A stretch of DNA of 64,000 bases from CAVSJO01 sp963728445. GTDB taxonomy: Bacteria; Gemmatimonadota; Gemmatimonadetes; Longimicrobiales; RSA9. Made by a program: the position numbers and the translations under genes. Positions 11,851 to 19,773 of this stretch are shown in pieces. The stretch covers positions 564,116 through 628,115 of the forward strand of contig CAVSJO010000004.1 in assembly GCA_963728445.1 (NCBI GenBank). The letters run 5' to 3'. Each line of letters begins with the position of its first letter. Within the stretch, counting starts at the first letter, position 1. Below the pieces are notes generated by a model. That model saw nothing but the letters and a program-made list of their open reading frames with translations. It did no database searches and was not told where the DNA came from.

Positions 11851-12861
11851 TCACGTGCCGAAACGGAGCTGGTCGATACGGCGGCGGGCCCGCTCCACGA
11901 GCTGGCCCGTGCCTCCCGGATTCAGCTCCAGGACGCGGTAGTACGAGACGAGGGCATCGTCCTGACGGCCGAGTGCGAAGTAGATCTCGCCTCTCTCGAA
12001 CCAGGCCTGGTCCTGGAGGTTCTGGGGCACCTCCAGCTCTGTGACCGTACGCAGCCGGTCGAGAGCGTCGGCGAGACGCCCCTCCTGGTGCGCCTGGCGA
12101 GCGAGGTCGAACGCGCAGCTCCCCAGAACCCAGCGAGCCTCGCCGCGGATGCTGCCGTCACTCTGGGAGGCGACGCCGGCGCCGGCGATGTCCTGGCCCA
12201 CCTCACCCGCCGAGCCCCCATAGCTTCCCGTCTGGAACGGCCGCAGGTACTGCACGGCCCGGGCACAGTCCCCGTGGGCCTGGTACAGGCGGCCGATCTC
12301 GTAGAGGTAGCGGGCCGCGGAGTCCGGGAGTGCGGAGGCCAGCGCGCGGGTGTAGTACTCCTCGGCTTTCGCGGCGTCACCCGTCTCTCCGTAGTAGCGG
12401 GCCAGCGTCGGCGTCCAGCGGGACACGTCGAGGTCGGACCGCACCTGCAGCGCGGCCTCCACCGCCGACGCAACGCCGTGCGCGTCGCCCGTCGAGTCCG
12501 CCTCCTCGGCGAGCTTGAGGTAGTCGTAGACCGCCTGCGCCGCCGCACCGGGATCGCGCTGGAGCAGAACCTGGTACGTGTCCCGGGCCTTCGGGAGCTG
12601 GTCGGTGCGAGCGAAGGCGTGAGCCGTCCGGATCAGGGATGCGTCGTCGTGGTGCCTGGCGTACGCCAGCCGGTACTCGGCGAGGGCGTTGTCATAGGAG
12701 GAATCGGCCCACAGCCGGTCCCCTCGCTGGATCGCGGTCTGATCCGGCCCGCAGCCAGCGCAGAGGAGCAGCAGCGCCGCGAGTGCGGCCCCGGTGAGGC
12801 GGTGCAGAAGCAGCCGCCCGACTCTCGCCTCCGATGGGAGGTGCACGGCCCGAACGCTCAC
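11851..12861 (-). CDS. TPR-containing lipoprotein
   Basis: 336 aa, GTG start. A signal peptide (hydrophobic core about 22-33) ends in LLCAGC with the probable lipidated cysteine C37. At least four TPR-like helix pairs follow, such as YDNALAEYRLAYARHHDD and QDDALVSYYRVLELNPGG, the last being a canonical TPR. No catalytic motif is seen. The start overlaps the stop of the upstream TPR gene in a GTGA junction, and bamD follows 31 bp downstream, so an envelope scaffold role next to the Bam machinery is reasonable but inferred. No closer family was recognised. Confidence 0.8.
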   Translation of the reverse strand: MSVRAVHLPSEARVGRLLLHRLTGAALAALLLLCAGCGPDQTAIQRGDRLWADSSYDNALAEYRLAYARHHDDASLIRTAHAFARTDQLPKARDTYQVLLQRDPGAAAQAVYDYLKLAEEADSTGDAHGVASAVEAALQVRSDLDVSRWTPTLARYYGETGDAAKAEEYYTRALASALPDSAARYLYEIGRLYQAHGDCARAVQYLRPFQTGSYGGSAGEVGQDIAGAGVASQSDGSIRGEARWVLGSCAFDLARQAHQEGRLADALDRLRTVTELEVPQNLQDQAWFERGEIYFALGRQDDALVSYYRVLELNPGGTGQLVERARRRIDQLRFGT

Positions 12862-13583
12862 GACCCGCGCGCCGGCTCCGCCGGGCCGCGATCGACCAGG
12901 GAGAGGTAGGCGCGCGCCTGGGGACTGCCCGGCGCCTGCTGGAGGGCGTGCCGCCAGTGCAGACGGGCCTTTTCCAGGTCGCCCTGATGGTAGAACAGCA
13001 GACCCAGGTTGAGCCGGGCGGCCACGAAGCGCGGATTCCCCTGCAGGGCCGTCTCGAACTGCTCTCGTGCCTCCTCGTTCCTCCCCAGCTGCATCAGGGC
13101 CTCGCCCATGCGGTTGCGCACGTCGTGGAAGGAGGGCCGGAGGGAGAGCGCGGTACGAAACTGCTCTACGGCCAGATCGGGCGCGTCCGCGTCGAGGTAC
13201 AGGTCTCCCACGGCCAGATGGGCGTTGGCGAGCCGCGCGGAGGCCGCAGCCGGGAACCGGTCGCCAGCCTCGACCTCGTGCCTGCAGGCCCTCTCGAACG
13301 CCTGACGTGCGTCATCGTATCGACCCACCTCGTTCAGCGTGACGGCCCGATTCAGGTGCGCCTCCACGTAGGCAGGGTTCAGCGCAAGCGCCCGGTCGAA
13401 CGCATCCAGCGCGTTCTCGGGTTGGCCCATGAAGCTGAGGCAGAGCCCGGCGAGGTTGTGGACGTCCGCGAACTCCGGATGGTCCTGTAGCGCTTCCCGA
13501 AAATTCGCGAGCGCCGCGACGTAGTCGCGGTTCTGGAACGCCTTTCGGCCCCGACTGACGAGCTGGTGGGCGCTTCCTTTCAT
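12858..13583 (-). CDS. Cytoplasmic TPR repeat protein
   Basis: 241 aa, about five to six tandem TPRs with the usual A-x-x-x-[FY]-x-x-A-L-x-x-x-P spacing, for example AALANFREALQDHPEF, ALDAFDRALALNPAYV and AREQFETALQGNPRFV. It lacks a signal peptide and transmembrane segments, so a cytoplasmic adaptor is likely. ATG at 13583 has a strong GGGGAGAGG ribosome-binding site. It shares a 4-nt overlap with the TPR lipoprotein gene, so the two products are probably made together. Binding partners are unknown. Confidence 0.8.
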   Translation of the reverse strand: MKGSAHQLVSRGRKAFQNRDYVAALANFREALQDHPEFADVHNLAGLCLSFMGQPENALDAFDRALALNPAYVEAHLNRAVTLNEVGRYDDARQAFERACRHEVEAGDRFPAAASARLANAHLAVGDLYLDADAPDLAVEQFRTALSLRPSFHDVRNRMGEALMQLGRNEEAREQFETALQGNPRFVAARLNLGLLFYHQGDLEKARLHWRHALQQAPGSPQARAYLSLVDRGPAEPARGS

Positions 13584-13660
13584 GGCCTCTCCCCGGGAAA
13601 CCCGACGGGTCGCATTGCGGACACGAATGTAGGAGCCGAGGGGTGCCGGCGCGAGGGCAC

Positions 13661-14449
13661 TCAGTGGAACAGCCGGGCGAGCCGGTCCAGCAGCGACGGT
13701 CGGGGGGGACGCACGCCGGGAACGGACAGCGGGGCCTCTCCGTCGAGAACGCACGCGGGGTTCGTCTGCATGAGCAGGCGTGCCGTCTCGGGCCCGCCCG
13801 CCCGGGTGATCGCCTCCCCGTACTCCCTCACCCGCGGGGAGCCGCGGCCGTGGAAGTCGCTGCAGACGCAGTGCACGAGCCCCGCTTCCAGCAGCCGCCA
13901 CGCCGTGCGCTGGACGTCCGGCCCGAATCGACCCAGCAGGGACGGACCGTTCACCTGCAGAACGGCCCCGGCCGCCCTCCACGAGGCGACGATCCTCAGA
14001 GCGCCGTCCAGGCCGCGGTAGCGCTCCGGATGGGCCAGCACCGGCTGCCACCCCTCCCCTCGCAGCCGCTCGATCACCGCCCTCGATCGCGGCGGCACCG
14101 TCATGAAGGGGAATTCCACGAGCACGGAGGCGCCCCCGCCGATCCGAAGCCGGGGGTCCGACAGGTCCGGCTCCGGCGTGTCCAGCATCACTTCCGCGGC
14201 CCGGTGCACCTCGACCTCCTCGGCCGCCGCCAGCGCAGAGAGCCGGGCCCACCCCCGGTCCAGCTCGTCCATCCGCTCGCGGAAGGCGGAGCGCTGCTCC
14301 GCGAGCGAAGCCCGGTAGTGCGGCGTTGCCACGAGGCGCCTCACCCCGGAGGCTGCGAAACGCGCAAGCCCATCCCGGGCAGCGTCGTCGTCCGCGGCGC
14401 CGTCGTCGACGCCCGGCATCAGGTGGCTGTGAAGGTCGATGATGGACAC
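13661..14449 (-). CDS. PHP-fold tyrosine-protein phosphatase, CpsB/YwqE type
   Basis: 262 aa, GTG start. CpsB/YwqE enzymes are manganese-dependent phosphatases of bacterial tyrosine kinases controlling capsule export. Metal-site motifs are DLHSHLMPGVDDG (H7, H9), VATPHY, EFPFM, VLAHPERY and CSDFHGRG, in the family order. NPACVLDGE near the C-terminus matches the usual ending. The product sits just downstream of wecB and wecC, consistent with polysaccharide control. No BY-kinase, Wza or polymerase gene is in the window, so its kinase partner must be elsewhere. A PHP-type phosphoesterase with another substrate is the alternative. Confidence 0.85.
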   Translation of the reverse strand: MSIIDLHSHLMPGVDDGAADDDAARDGLARFAASGVRRLVATPHYRASLAEQRSAFRERMDELDRGWARLSALAAAEEVEVHRAAEVMLDTPEPDLSDPRLRIGGGASVLVEFPFMTVPPRSRAVIERLRGEGWQPVLAHPERYRGLDGALRIVASWRAAGAVLQVNGPSLLGRFGPDVQRTAWRLLEAGLVHCVCSDFHGRGSPRVREYGEAITRAGGPETARLLMQTNPACVLDGEAPLSVPGVRPPRPSLLDRLARLFH

Positions 14450-14482
14450 GGAAGCTGCCTCCCGCCGTCGGGAAGCCGGGGA

Positions 14483-15613
14483 TCAGGACGGGCCGGCGGC
14501 GCCCGATGGCACGGCAGCCGGACTCCGCCTGTCGGCGAGAATGGCGTGGATCCGGGTCGCGGCGCGCCCGTCCCACAGCGCCGGCCGCCCCTCGATCCTC
14601 ACCGGACCGGCGAGCACGTCGTCGAGGGCGCCGAGGACCGTCTCCGGATCCGTGCCCACCAGACGGTTGCTCCCCTCCGTCAGCGTCGACGGACGCTCGG
14701 TGTTCGGCCGCAGCGTGAGGCACGGGACACCCAGAGCCGTGGTCTCCTCCTGGATGCCGCCCGAGTCCGTGAGCACCACCCGTGCATCGTCCATGAGTCC
14801 CAGGAACTCCAGGTAGCCGAGGGGCTCTACGATCCGTACGCCGCCGGCTCCCGAGAGCCGCTCCGCGAGACCGGCCTCCTCCAGCCGCCGTCGCGTCCGC
14901 GGATGCACGGGAAAGAGCACCGGCAGTCGGCGCCCCGCCCCCTCGAGCAGCGCCACCGAACGCCGCAGCGCGTCCTCTCCGTCCACGTTGCTGGGCCGGT
15001 GCAGCGTCGCGATGGCGTACGCGCGCGCCTCCAAGCCCATCCGCGCGGGCGTGTCCAGGTCCCGGGCATGGGCGCGGTGCACCTCCAGCGTGTCGATCAT
15101 GACGTTGCCCACGAGGTGGATGCGCTCCTCTGGAAAGCCCTCGCGCCGGAGGTTCTCCACGCCGCTGCTCTCCGTCGTGAAGAGCCAGTCCGAGAGCTGG
15201 TCGGTGATCAGGCGGTTCAGCTCTTCGGGCATCGTCCGATCGAAGCTCCGAAGCCCCGCCTCGACGTGCGCCACCGGAATGCCGAGCTTTGCGGCCGCCA
15301 GCGCACCGGCGACCGTCGAGTTGACGTCCCCGACGACCACGACCGCGTCCGGCTCCAACTCGATGAACGCCGCCTCGAGAGCCACCAGCGCCGCCGCCGT
15401 CTGCTGCGCGTGCGTGCCCGACCCTACACCCAGGAACCGGTCCGGGCGCGGCAGCCCGAGATCTTCGAAGAACAGCCCCGAAAGCCGCTCGTCGTAGTGC
15501 TGCCCGGTGTGGACGAGGAGCGCATCGACGTCCGGGTCCGTGCGGAACGACTCCATCAGGGGCGCGGCCTTCATCAGGTTCGGCCGGGCTCCCACCACCG
15601 TCAGGATCCGCAT
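14483..15613 (-). CDS. wecB: UDP-N-acetylglucosamine 2-epimerase, non-hydrolysing
   Basis: 376 aa. Interconverts UDP-GlcNAc and UDP-ManNAc for surface polysaccharide. Family motifs are GARPNLMKAAPLMESF, VHTGQHYDERLSGLFFEDL, VVVGDVNSTVAGALAAAKL, HVEAGLRSFDRTMPEELNR and TDSGGIQEETTALGVP; the catalytic acidic and histidine residues in these blocks are present. Length is normal. It follows wecC by 31 bp on the same strand, so the pair can make UDP-ManNAc and then UDP-ManNAcA. Confidence 0.94.
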   Translation of the reverse strand: MRILTVVGARPNLMKAAPLMESFRTDPDVDALLVHTGQHYDERLSGLFFEDLGLPRPDRFLGVGSGTHAQQTAAALVALEAAFIELEPDAVVVVGDVNSTVAGALAAAKLGIPVAHVEAGLRSFDRTMPEELNRLITDQLSDWLFTTESSGVENLRREGFPEERIHLVGNVMIDTLEVHRAHARDLDTPARMGLEARAYAIATLHRPSNVDGEDALRRSVALLEGAGRRLPVLFPVHPRTRRRLEEAGLAERLSGAGGVRIVEPLGYLEFLGLMDDARVVLTDSGGIQEETTALGVPCLTLRPNTERPSTLTEGSNRLVGTDPETVLGALDDVLAGPVRIEGRPALWDGRAATRIHAILADRRSPAAVPSGAAGPS

Positions 15614-15644
15614 CGTCGGCCCTCTGCCTCCGCCCCGGCCCGCC

Positions 15645-17030
15645 TCAGAGGACGCTCGCGGGGACGCCCGGGATCGACTCCGGGCGCGCCGTGTCCGGAT
15701 CGTCGTGGCGCGTCGTTCCCGTCAGCGTGACCAGGCTCGGAGCCGACATGCCGCGCGTCGCGTTCCGGGTGTCGAGCACGAGCCGCGACTTCGCCACGAC
15801 CTCCGCGTAGTCCACGCTCCCGTGGTCCGTCACAATCACGACGCAGTCGGACCCCTCCAGCACCTCCTCGCTCAGCGGTACACTCGCCATCTCCGCTCCG
15901 TCGTCGTCCACGAACGAGGCCACGAAGGGGTCATGATACGAGACCTCGGCGCCCCGCTCCCCCAGCATGCGAATGATCTCCAGCGCCGGGCTCTCCCGCA
16001 CGTCATCGATGTCCTTCTTGTAGGCGATCCCCAGCACCAGCACCCGGCTTCCCATCAGGGGCTTGCGGTGCCAGTTCAGCGCGTCCTGCACCTTGTCCAC
16101 CACGAAGTGCGGCATCTCCGTGTTGATCTCGCTCGCCGCCTCGATCATCCGCGTCTTGTACGCCAGCGTCCGCATCTTCCACGACAGGTAGTGCGGATCG
16201 AGGGGGATGCAGTGCCCGCCGATGCCCGGCCCGGGCAGGAACTTCATGTAGCCGAACGGTTTCGTGGCGGCCGCCTCGATCACCTCCCAGACGTCGATCC
16301 CCAGCCGCGACGAGACCTGCGCCATCTCGTTCGCCAGGGCGATGTTGATCGACCGGAACGTGTTCTCCAGCAGCTTCGTCAGCTCCGCGGCCTCCGTCGA
16401 CGAGACGGGCACTACCGTGTCCATGACCCTGGAGTAGAACGCCTCCGCGACCGTCACGCAGTCCGGCGTGATCCCGCCGATCACCTTCGGCGTGTTGCGC
16501 ACCTGCCACGTTTCGTTGCCCGGGTCCACCCGTTCGGGGCTGAAGCAGAGGAAGAAGTCGCGACCCGCCTTCAGGCCACCGGCTTCGAGCTTCGGCAGCA
16601 TCACCTCCCGCGTGGTGCCCGGGTACGTCGTCGACTCCAGGATGATGAGCTGGCCCGCCCGCAGACGCCCCTGGATGGAGTCGGTGGCCGCGACGACGTA
16701 GGAGACGTCCGGATCCCGGGTCTTCGACAGCGGCGTCGGGACACAGACGGAGATGGCGTCACATTCCGAGAGCCGGTCGAAGTCCGTCGTCGCCTGGATC
16801 GTCCCGTCCTCGGTGAAGGAGCGCAGCACGTCCGACGGCACGTCCTTGATGTGGGAGCGCCCCGCGTTGATCCCCGCCACCGCCCGCTCGGACACGTCGA
16901 ATCCGATCACTCGATGCCCCGCCTCGGCCATGGCCACCGCCAGCGGAAGCCCGACGTATCCGAGGCCCACGACTCCCGCCACCGCCTTGCCGCTGTGGAT
17001 CTTCTCGAGAAGCTCGTCCCTTGTGCTCAC
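15645..17030 (-). CDS. wecC: UDP-N-acetyl-D-mannosamine dehydrogenase-type nucleotide-sugar dehydrogenase
   Basis: 461 aa, GTG start. Four-electron NAD+-dependent oxidation of a UDP-hexosamine to the uronate. The N-terminal Rossmann motif VGLGYVGLPLA (21-31) is followed by VPTPL, ESTTYPGTT, FSPERVDPGN, a TKLLENTFRSINIALANE helix, and GPGIGGHCIPLDPHYL carrying the catalytic cysteine. The C-terminal domain begins at VLVLGIAYKKDIDDVRESPAL. The PHYLSW and SPERVDPGN blocks resemble WecC/WbpA rather than UDP-glucose dehydrogenase, and wecB next door supports UDP-ManNAc or UDP-GlcNAc as substrate. The start overlaps the stop of the CobA-HemD gene by 4 nt, an unexpected pairing of heme and polysaccharide genes. 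Confidence 0.9.
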   Translation of the reverse strand: MSTRDELLEKIHSGKAVAGVVGLGYVGLPLAVAMAEAGHRVIGFDVSERAVAGINAGRSHIKDVPSDVLRSFTEDGTIQATTDFDRLSECDAISVCVPTPLSKTRDPDVSYVVAATDSIQGRLRAGQLIILESTTYPGTTREVMLPKLEAGGLKAGRDFFLCFSPERVDPGNETWQVRNTPKVIGGITPDCVTVAEAFYSRVMDTVVPVSSTEAAELTKLLENTFRSINIALANEMAQVSSRLGIDVWEVIEAAATKPFGYMKFLPGPGIGGHCIPLDPHYLSWKMRTLAYKTRMIEAASEINTEMPHFVVDKVQDALNWHRKPLMGSRVLVLGIAYKKDIDDVRESPALEIIRMLGERGAEVSYHDPFVASFVDDDGAEMASVPLSEEVLEGSDCVVIVTDHGSVDYAEVVAKSRLVLDTRNATRGMSAPSLVTLTGTTRHDDPDTARPESIPGVPASVL

Positions 17031-18499
17031 GTGACTGTATCTCCGTTCTGCGTGTAATGCTCGACGAGGGCGTTCAGCAGCCCCGGAATCGTGTGCTCCG
17101 TCGCCTCGACCGTCACCGGGATCCCCATCTCCCGGGCCGTGTCCCCCGTCACCGGCCCGATGGCAGCCACGATGGCTCGCCCCACGTCGGCCCCGACGGC
17201 TTCGACGAAGTTGCGGACGGTCGAAGAGGATGTGAACGTCACGGCGTCGATCTCACCATCCTGCAGGCGACGTCGCAGCGCCGCGCCCCCGGCCGTATCC
17301 GGCACCGACCGGTACGCCTCGACCTCGTCCACGTGCGCGCCCCGGGCGGTGAGGCCGACGGGCAACACTTCCCGGGCGCCGGCGGCCCGCGGAAGCAGGA
17401 TCCGGGCCCCCGCGAGATCGGCCGCCTCGGCCAGGGCTTCCTCCACCGCTTCGGCCACGTACCGCGCCGGCACGACCTCCGGGCGGACGCCGTGGAGCTC
17501 ACACGCGGCGGCCGTCGCCGGCCCGATGCACGCGACCTGTACGCCGCCCAGCTGCCGGGTGTCGTGTCCGACCTCCTCCAGCGCCGCCCAGAATCGGTCC
17601 ACGCCGTTCACGGAGGTGAAGATCACCCAGTCGTAGAACGCCACGTCGCGGGCCGCCTCCAGGATCGGACGCGGATCGACCGGCGGCGCGATCCGGATGG
17701 TCGGGAAGAGGATCGGCTCCGCCCCCCGCTCTTCCAGCGCCGTGGCAAGATCCTGCGCCTGCGCCCGCGGCCGCGTGACAAGCACCCGCCGCCCAAAAAG
17801 GGGACGGCCCTCGAACCACTGCAGATTCTCGCGCAACCGTACCACCTCCCCCACCACGACGACCGCCGGCGATCGGCACTGCTCCCGCTCCGCCCGCTCG
17901 GCGATGTCCTGCAACGTTCCAACGATCGTTCGCTGCCGCGTCCCCGTTCCCTGCTCCACCACGGCGGCGGGCGTCTCCAGCCCCCGCCCCTCCTGCAACA
18001 GCCGCTCGATCAGGCGAGGCAGGCGCTGCAGCGCCATGAAGGCGACGACCGTCTCCTCGCCTTCGCTCCCGTCCTCCACGCCCTCGACGAGCCGTACCCC
18101 GCGCGACACCCCCCCATGCGTGACGGGTATGCCCGCGTACGCCGGCGCCGCCAGCCCGGCGCTGACCCCCGGAACCACCTCGAACGACACGCCGGCCCGG
18201 CGCAGCTCCGCCGCCTCCTCACCCCCCCGCCCGAAGACGAACGGGTCGCCTACCTTCAGGCGCACCACCACGTCCGCCGATCGCCCCGCCTCCGCCAGGA
18301 CCCGGTGCACCTCTTCCTGGGTCGCGCAGTCCGGCCCCACGCACAGCCGCTCGGCGTCCGGCCGCGCCAGATCCAGCACGCGCTCCGAAACCCCGCTGTC
18401 GTGCACTACGACGTCTGCGCGCGCGATCAGCTCGGCGCCGCGGACCGTCAGCAGTCCCGGATCTCCCGGGCCCGCCCCGATCAGGTAGACCGTGCCCAT
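17027..18499 (-). CDS. cobA-hemD: Fused uroporphyrinogen-III C-methyltransferase / uroporphyrinogen-III synthase
   Basis: 490 aa. Residues 1 to about 245 are an SAM-dependent uroporphyrinogen-III methyltransferase, with GAGPGDPGLLTVRGA at 8-22, VVRLKVGDPFVFGRGGEE, VVPGVSAGLAAPAYAGIP and MALQRLP. Residues about 250-490 are HemD, starting at GRRVLVTRPRAQAQDL and including FTSVNGVDRFW, IGPATAAAC and FTSSSTVRNFVEA. HemD closes hydroxymethylbilane to uroporphyrinogen III and CobA makes precorrin-2, so one chain sits at the heme/siroheme branch point. Such fusions are known in several phyla. ATG at 18499 lies six nucleotides from a TATGTT box. No other tetrapyrrole gene is in the window. Confidence 0.93.
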   Translation of the reverse strand: MGTVYLIGAGPGDPGLLTVRGAELIARADVVVHDSGVSERVLDLARPDAERLCVGPDCATQEEVHRVLAEAGRSADVVVRLKVGDPFVFGRGGEEAAELRRAGVSFEVVPGVSAGLAAPAYAGIPVTHGGVSRGVRLVEGVEDGSEGEETVVAFMALQRLPRLIERLLQEGRGLETPAAVVEQGTGTRQRTIVGTLQDIAERAEREQCRSPAVVVVGEVVRLRENLQWFEGRPLFGRRVLVTRPRAQAQDLATALEERGAEPILFPTIRIAPPVDPRPILEAARDVAFYDWVIFTSVNGVDRFWAALEEVGHDTRQLGGVQVACIGPATAAACELHGVRPEVVPARYVAEAVEEALAEAADLAGARILLPRAAGAREVLPVGLTARGAHVDEVEAYRSVPDTAGGAALRRRLQDGEIDAVTFTSSSTVRNFVEAVGADVGRAIVAAIGPVTGDTAREMGIPVTVEATEHTIPGLLNALVEHYTQNGDTVT

Positions 18500-18505
18500 G
18501 CGGCG

Positions 18506-18534
18506 AACATAGTCCGGCGCCGACGCCGCGGAAA
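18506..18534 (-). promoter_or_regulatory. Candidate leaderless promoter for cobA-hemD
   Basis: TATGTT (18506-18511) on the minus strand ends six nucleotides before the ATG at 18499; a weak -35, TTTCCG, is at 18529-18534 with a 17-nt spacer. The geometry matches the UDP-glucuronate decarboxylase promoter at 1667-1695, and it lies just after the rpmB terminator, where a new promoter is needed. Confidence 0.4.
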
Positions 18535-18566
18535 GCGGCGGCCCCGGCCGCGCCCCCGGGAACGGC

Positions 18567-18602
18567 AGAGGCCGCGCCCGACGGCTGTCGGGCGCGGCCT
18601 CT
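18567..18602 (-). terminator. Perfect 16-bp hairpin terminator after rpmB
   Basis: AGAGGCCGCGCCCGAC and GTCGGGCGCGGCCTCT pair perfectly around a GGCT loop, 24 bp beyond the rpmB stop codon. It has no U run, but its stability and position at the end of the ribosomal superoperon make it the likely end of that transcript. Confidence 0.75.
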
Positions 18603-18625
18603 CGTCGCGAACGGGCGGGCCGGCC

Positions 18626-18835
18626 TCAGCCGCCCGTACCCGCTCCCGCCTTGGTGATCCGGTTCGCGGAGATGCAGCGCGTGCACACGCGCACGTGCTT
18701 GCGCTCTCCGTCCGTATCGATGATGTGGACCCGCTTCAGGTTCGGATTCCAGCGCCGCCGCGTCTTGTTGTTCGCGTGGCTGACGTTGTTGCCGAACGTC
18801 GGGCCTTTCCCGCACACGTGACAGAACCTCGACAT
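18626..18835 (-). CDS. rpmB: 50S ribosomal protein L28
   Basis: 69 aa, a zinc-binding L28 with two CxxC pairs (C5/C8 and C51/C54). The N-terminal MSRFCHVCGKGPTFGNNVSH and RRRWNPNLKRV blocks are characteristic. In many genomes rpmB is paired with rpmG; here it is the last gene of the alpha-operon block, eight bases after a small membrane-protein gene and just before a strong hairpin. rpmG is instead at 51.2 kb with secE. Confidence 0.95.
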   Translation of the reverse strand: MSRFCHVCGKGPTFGNNVSHANNKTRRRWNPNLKRVHIIDTDGERKHVRVCTRCISANRITKAGAGTGG

Positions 18836-18843
18836 GATCGCCT

Positions 18844-19410
18844 CTATTCCTGCTGCGGCGCCCCGCCCTGCGGATTGCCCGCCTTGACCTGGGCGCGGTG
18901 CGCTTCGATGAACGCCGATGCGAACGACGCCTCATCCTTCTGTGAGCCCTGAATCGCCCCGGACTGCTGCCACGCCGACAGCACCGAGTCCGACATCGCG
19001 TGGACAGTACCCGTCAGCGAGACCCTGGCGCCCGAGCCCAGCGGCGCACCCTTCGCCACCGCCGCGCTGTCGAGCTTCACCAGGAATGGCACGGAGTTCG
19101 GAAGCTGGATCCAGAAGGCCTGCGTGCCGAGCGTGCTCGCCACCTGCAGCCCGTTCATCCGGATCGTGTGCCCCTGAAGGCTGTCCGTATTCGCCGCGAA
19201 ATCCGAGAGCGTCAGTACCGGAACGCCGGCGTCCTGGGCGGCCGCAGCCGAATCGGCGCCGGTCTCTTCCGCCACCTCGATCTGGGTCGGCTGCGCGTTG
19301 ACCGCCAGCCACCAGATGAGAGCAGCAACCGCGATGACCGCCACGACGGCGAGAATCCAGGTCGTGCTCGCACCGCTGTCGCCCCTACGCTCGACGTTGT
19401 TGTCGGCCAT
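18844..19410 (-). CDS. Unrecognised single-pass membrane protein in the ribosomal operon
   Basis: 188 aa. A short polar N-terminus is followed by one transmembrane helix (about 17-38, rich in A, V, I, W) and a roughly 140-residue domain presumably outside the cytoplasm. That domain has alternating beta-like stretches (VLTLSDF, HTIRMNGLQVAS, AFWIQLP, FLVKLD, ARVSLTGTVHAM), which could form an OB-like barrel, and a Q/G-rich tail. No catalytic or metal motif and no family was recognised. It starts 12 bp after rplQ and ends 8 bp before rpmB, so it is co-transcribed with translation genes. Whether the domain faces the periplasm is inferred from the N-in topology of the helix. Confidence 0.75.
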   Translation of the reverse strand: MADNNVERRGDSGASTTWILAVVAVIAVAALIWWLAVNAQPTQIEVAEETGADSAAAAQDAGVPVLTLSDFAANTDSLQGHTIRMNGLQVASTLGTQAFWIQLPNSVPFLVKLDSAAVAKGAPLGSGARVSLTGTVHAMSDSVLSAWQQSGAIQGSQKDEASFASAFIEAHRAQVKAGNPQGGAPQQE

Positions 19411-19422
19411 GGCTCCCTTGTC

Positions 19423-19773
19423 CTAGACGAGTTCGATGATCGCCATCTCCGCGGCGTCGCCGGGGCGATGCCCCAGCTTCAGCACGCGGGTGTAGCCACC
19501 GGGCCGGTCCGCGTAGCGCGGCCCGATCTCGGTGAACAGCCTGCTCAGCGCCGCCTGCGTCGTGATCCGCCGCGCCGCCAGCCGCCGGGCGTGCAGATCC
19601 CCGCGCCGCGCCTTCGTGATGATGGGCTCCACGTACTGGCGCAGCTCCTTCGCCTTCTCGACCGTCGTCTCCAGGCGACCGTGCTCGATGAGCGACGTCG
19701 CCAGGTTGCGCATCATCATCTTCCGATGCTCCGACGTCCGGTTGAAGCGACGCCCCTTCGCGCGGTGCCTCAT
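19423..19773 (-). CDS. rplQ: 50S ribosomal protein L17
   Basis: 116 aa. The N-terminal MRHRAKGRRFNRTSEHRKMMMRNLATSLIEHG pattern and C-terminal GGYTRVLKLGHRPGDAAEMAIIEL are diagnostic, and length is typical of the short L17 form. L17 lies near the peptide exit tunnel. Its ATG overlaps the rpoA stop (ATGA), the usual alpha-operon coupling. Confidence 0.97.
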   Translation of the reverse strand: MRHRAKGRRFNRTSEHRKMMMRNLATSLIEHGRLETTVEKAKELRQYVEPIITKARRGDLHARRLAARRITTQAALSRLFTEIGPRYADRPGGYTRVLKLGHRPGDAAEMAIIELV

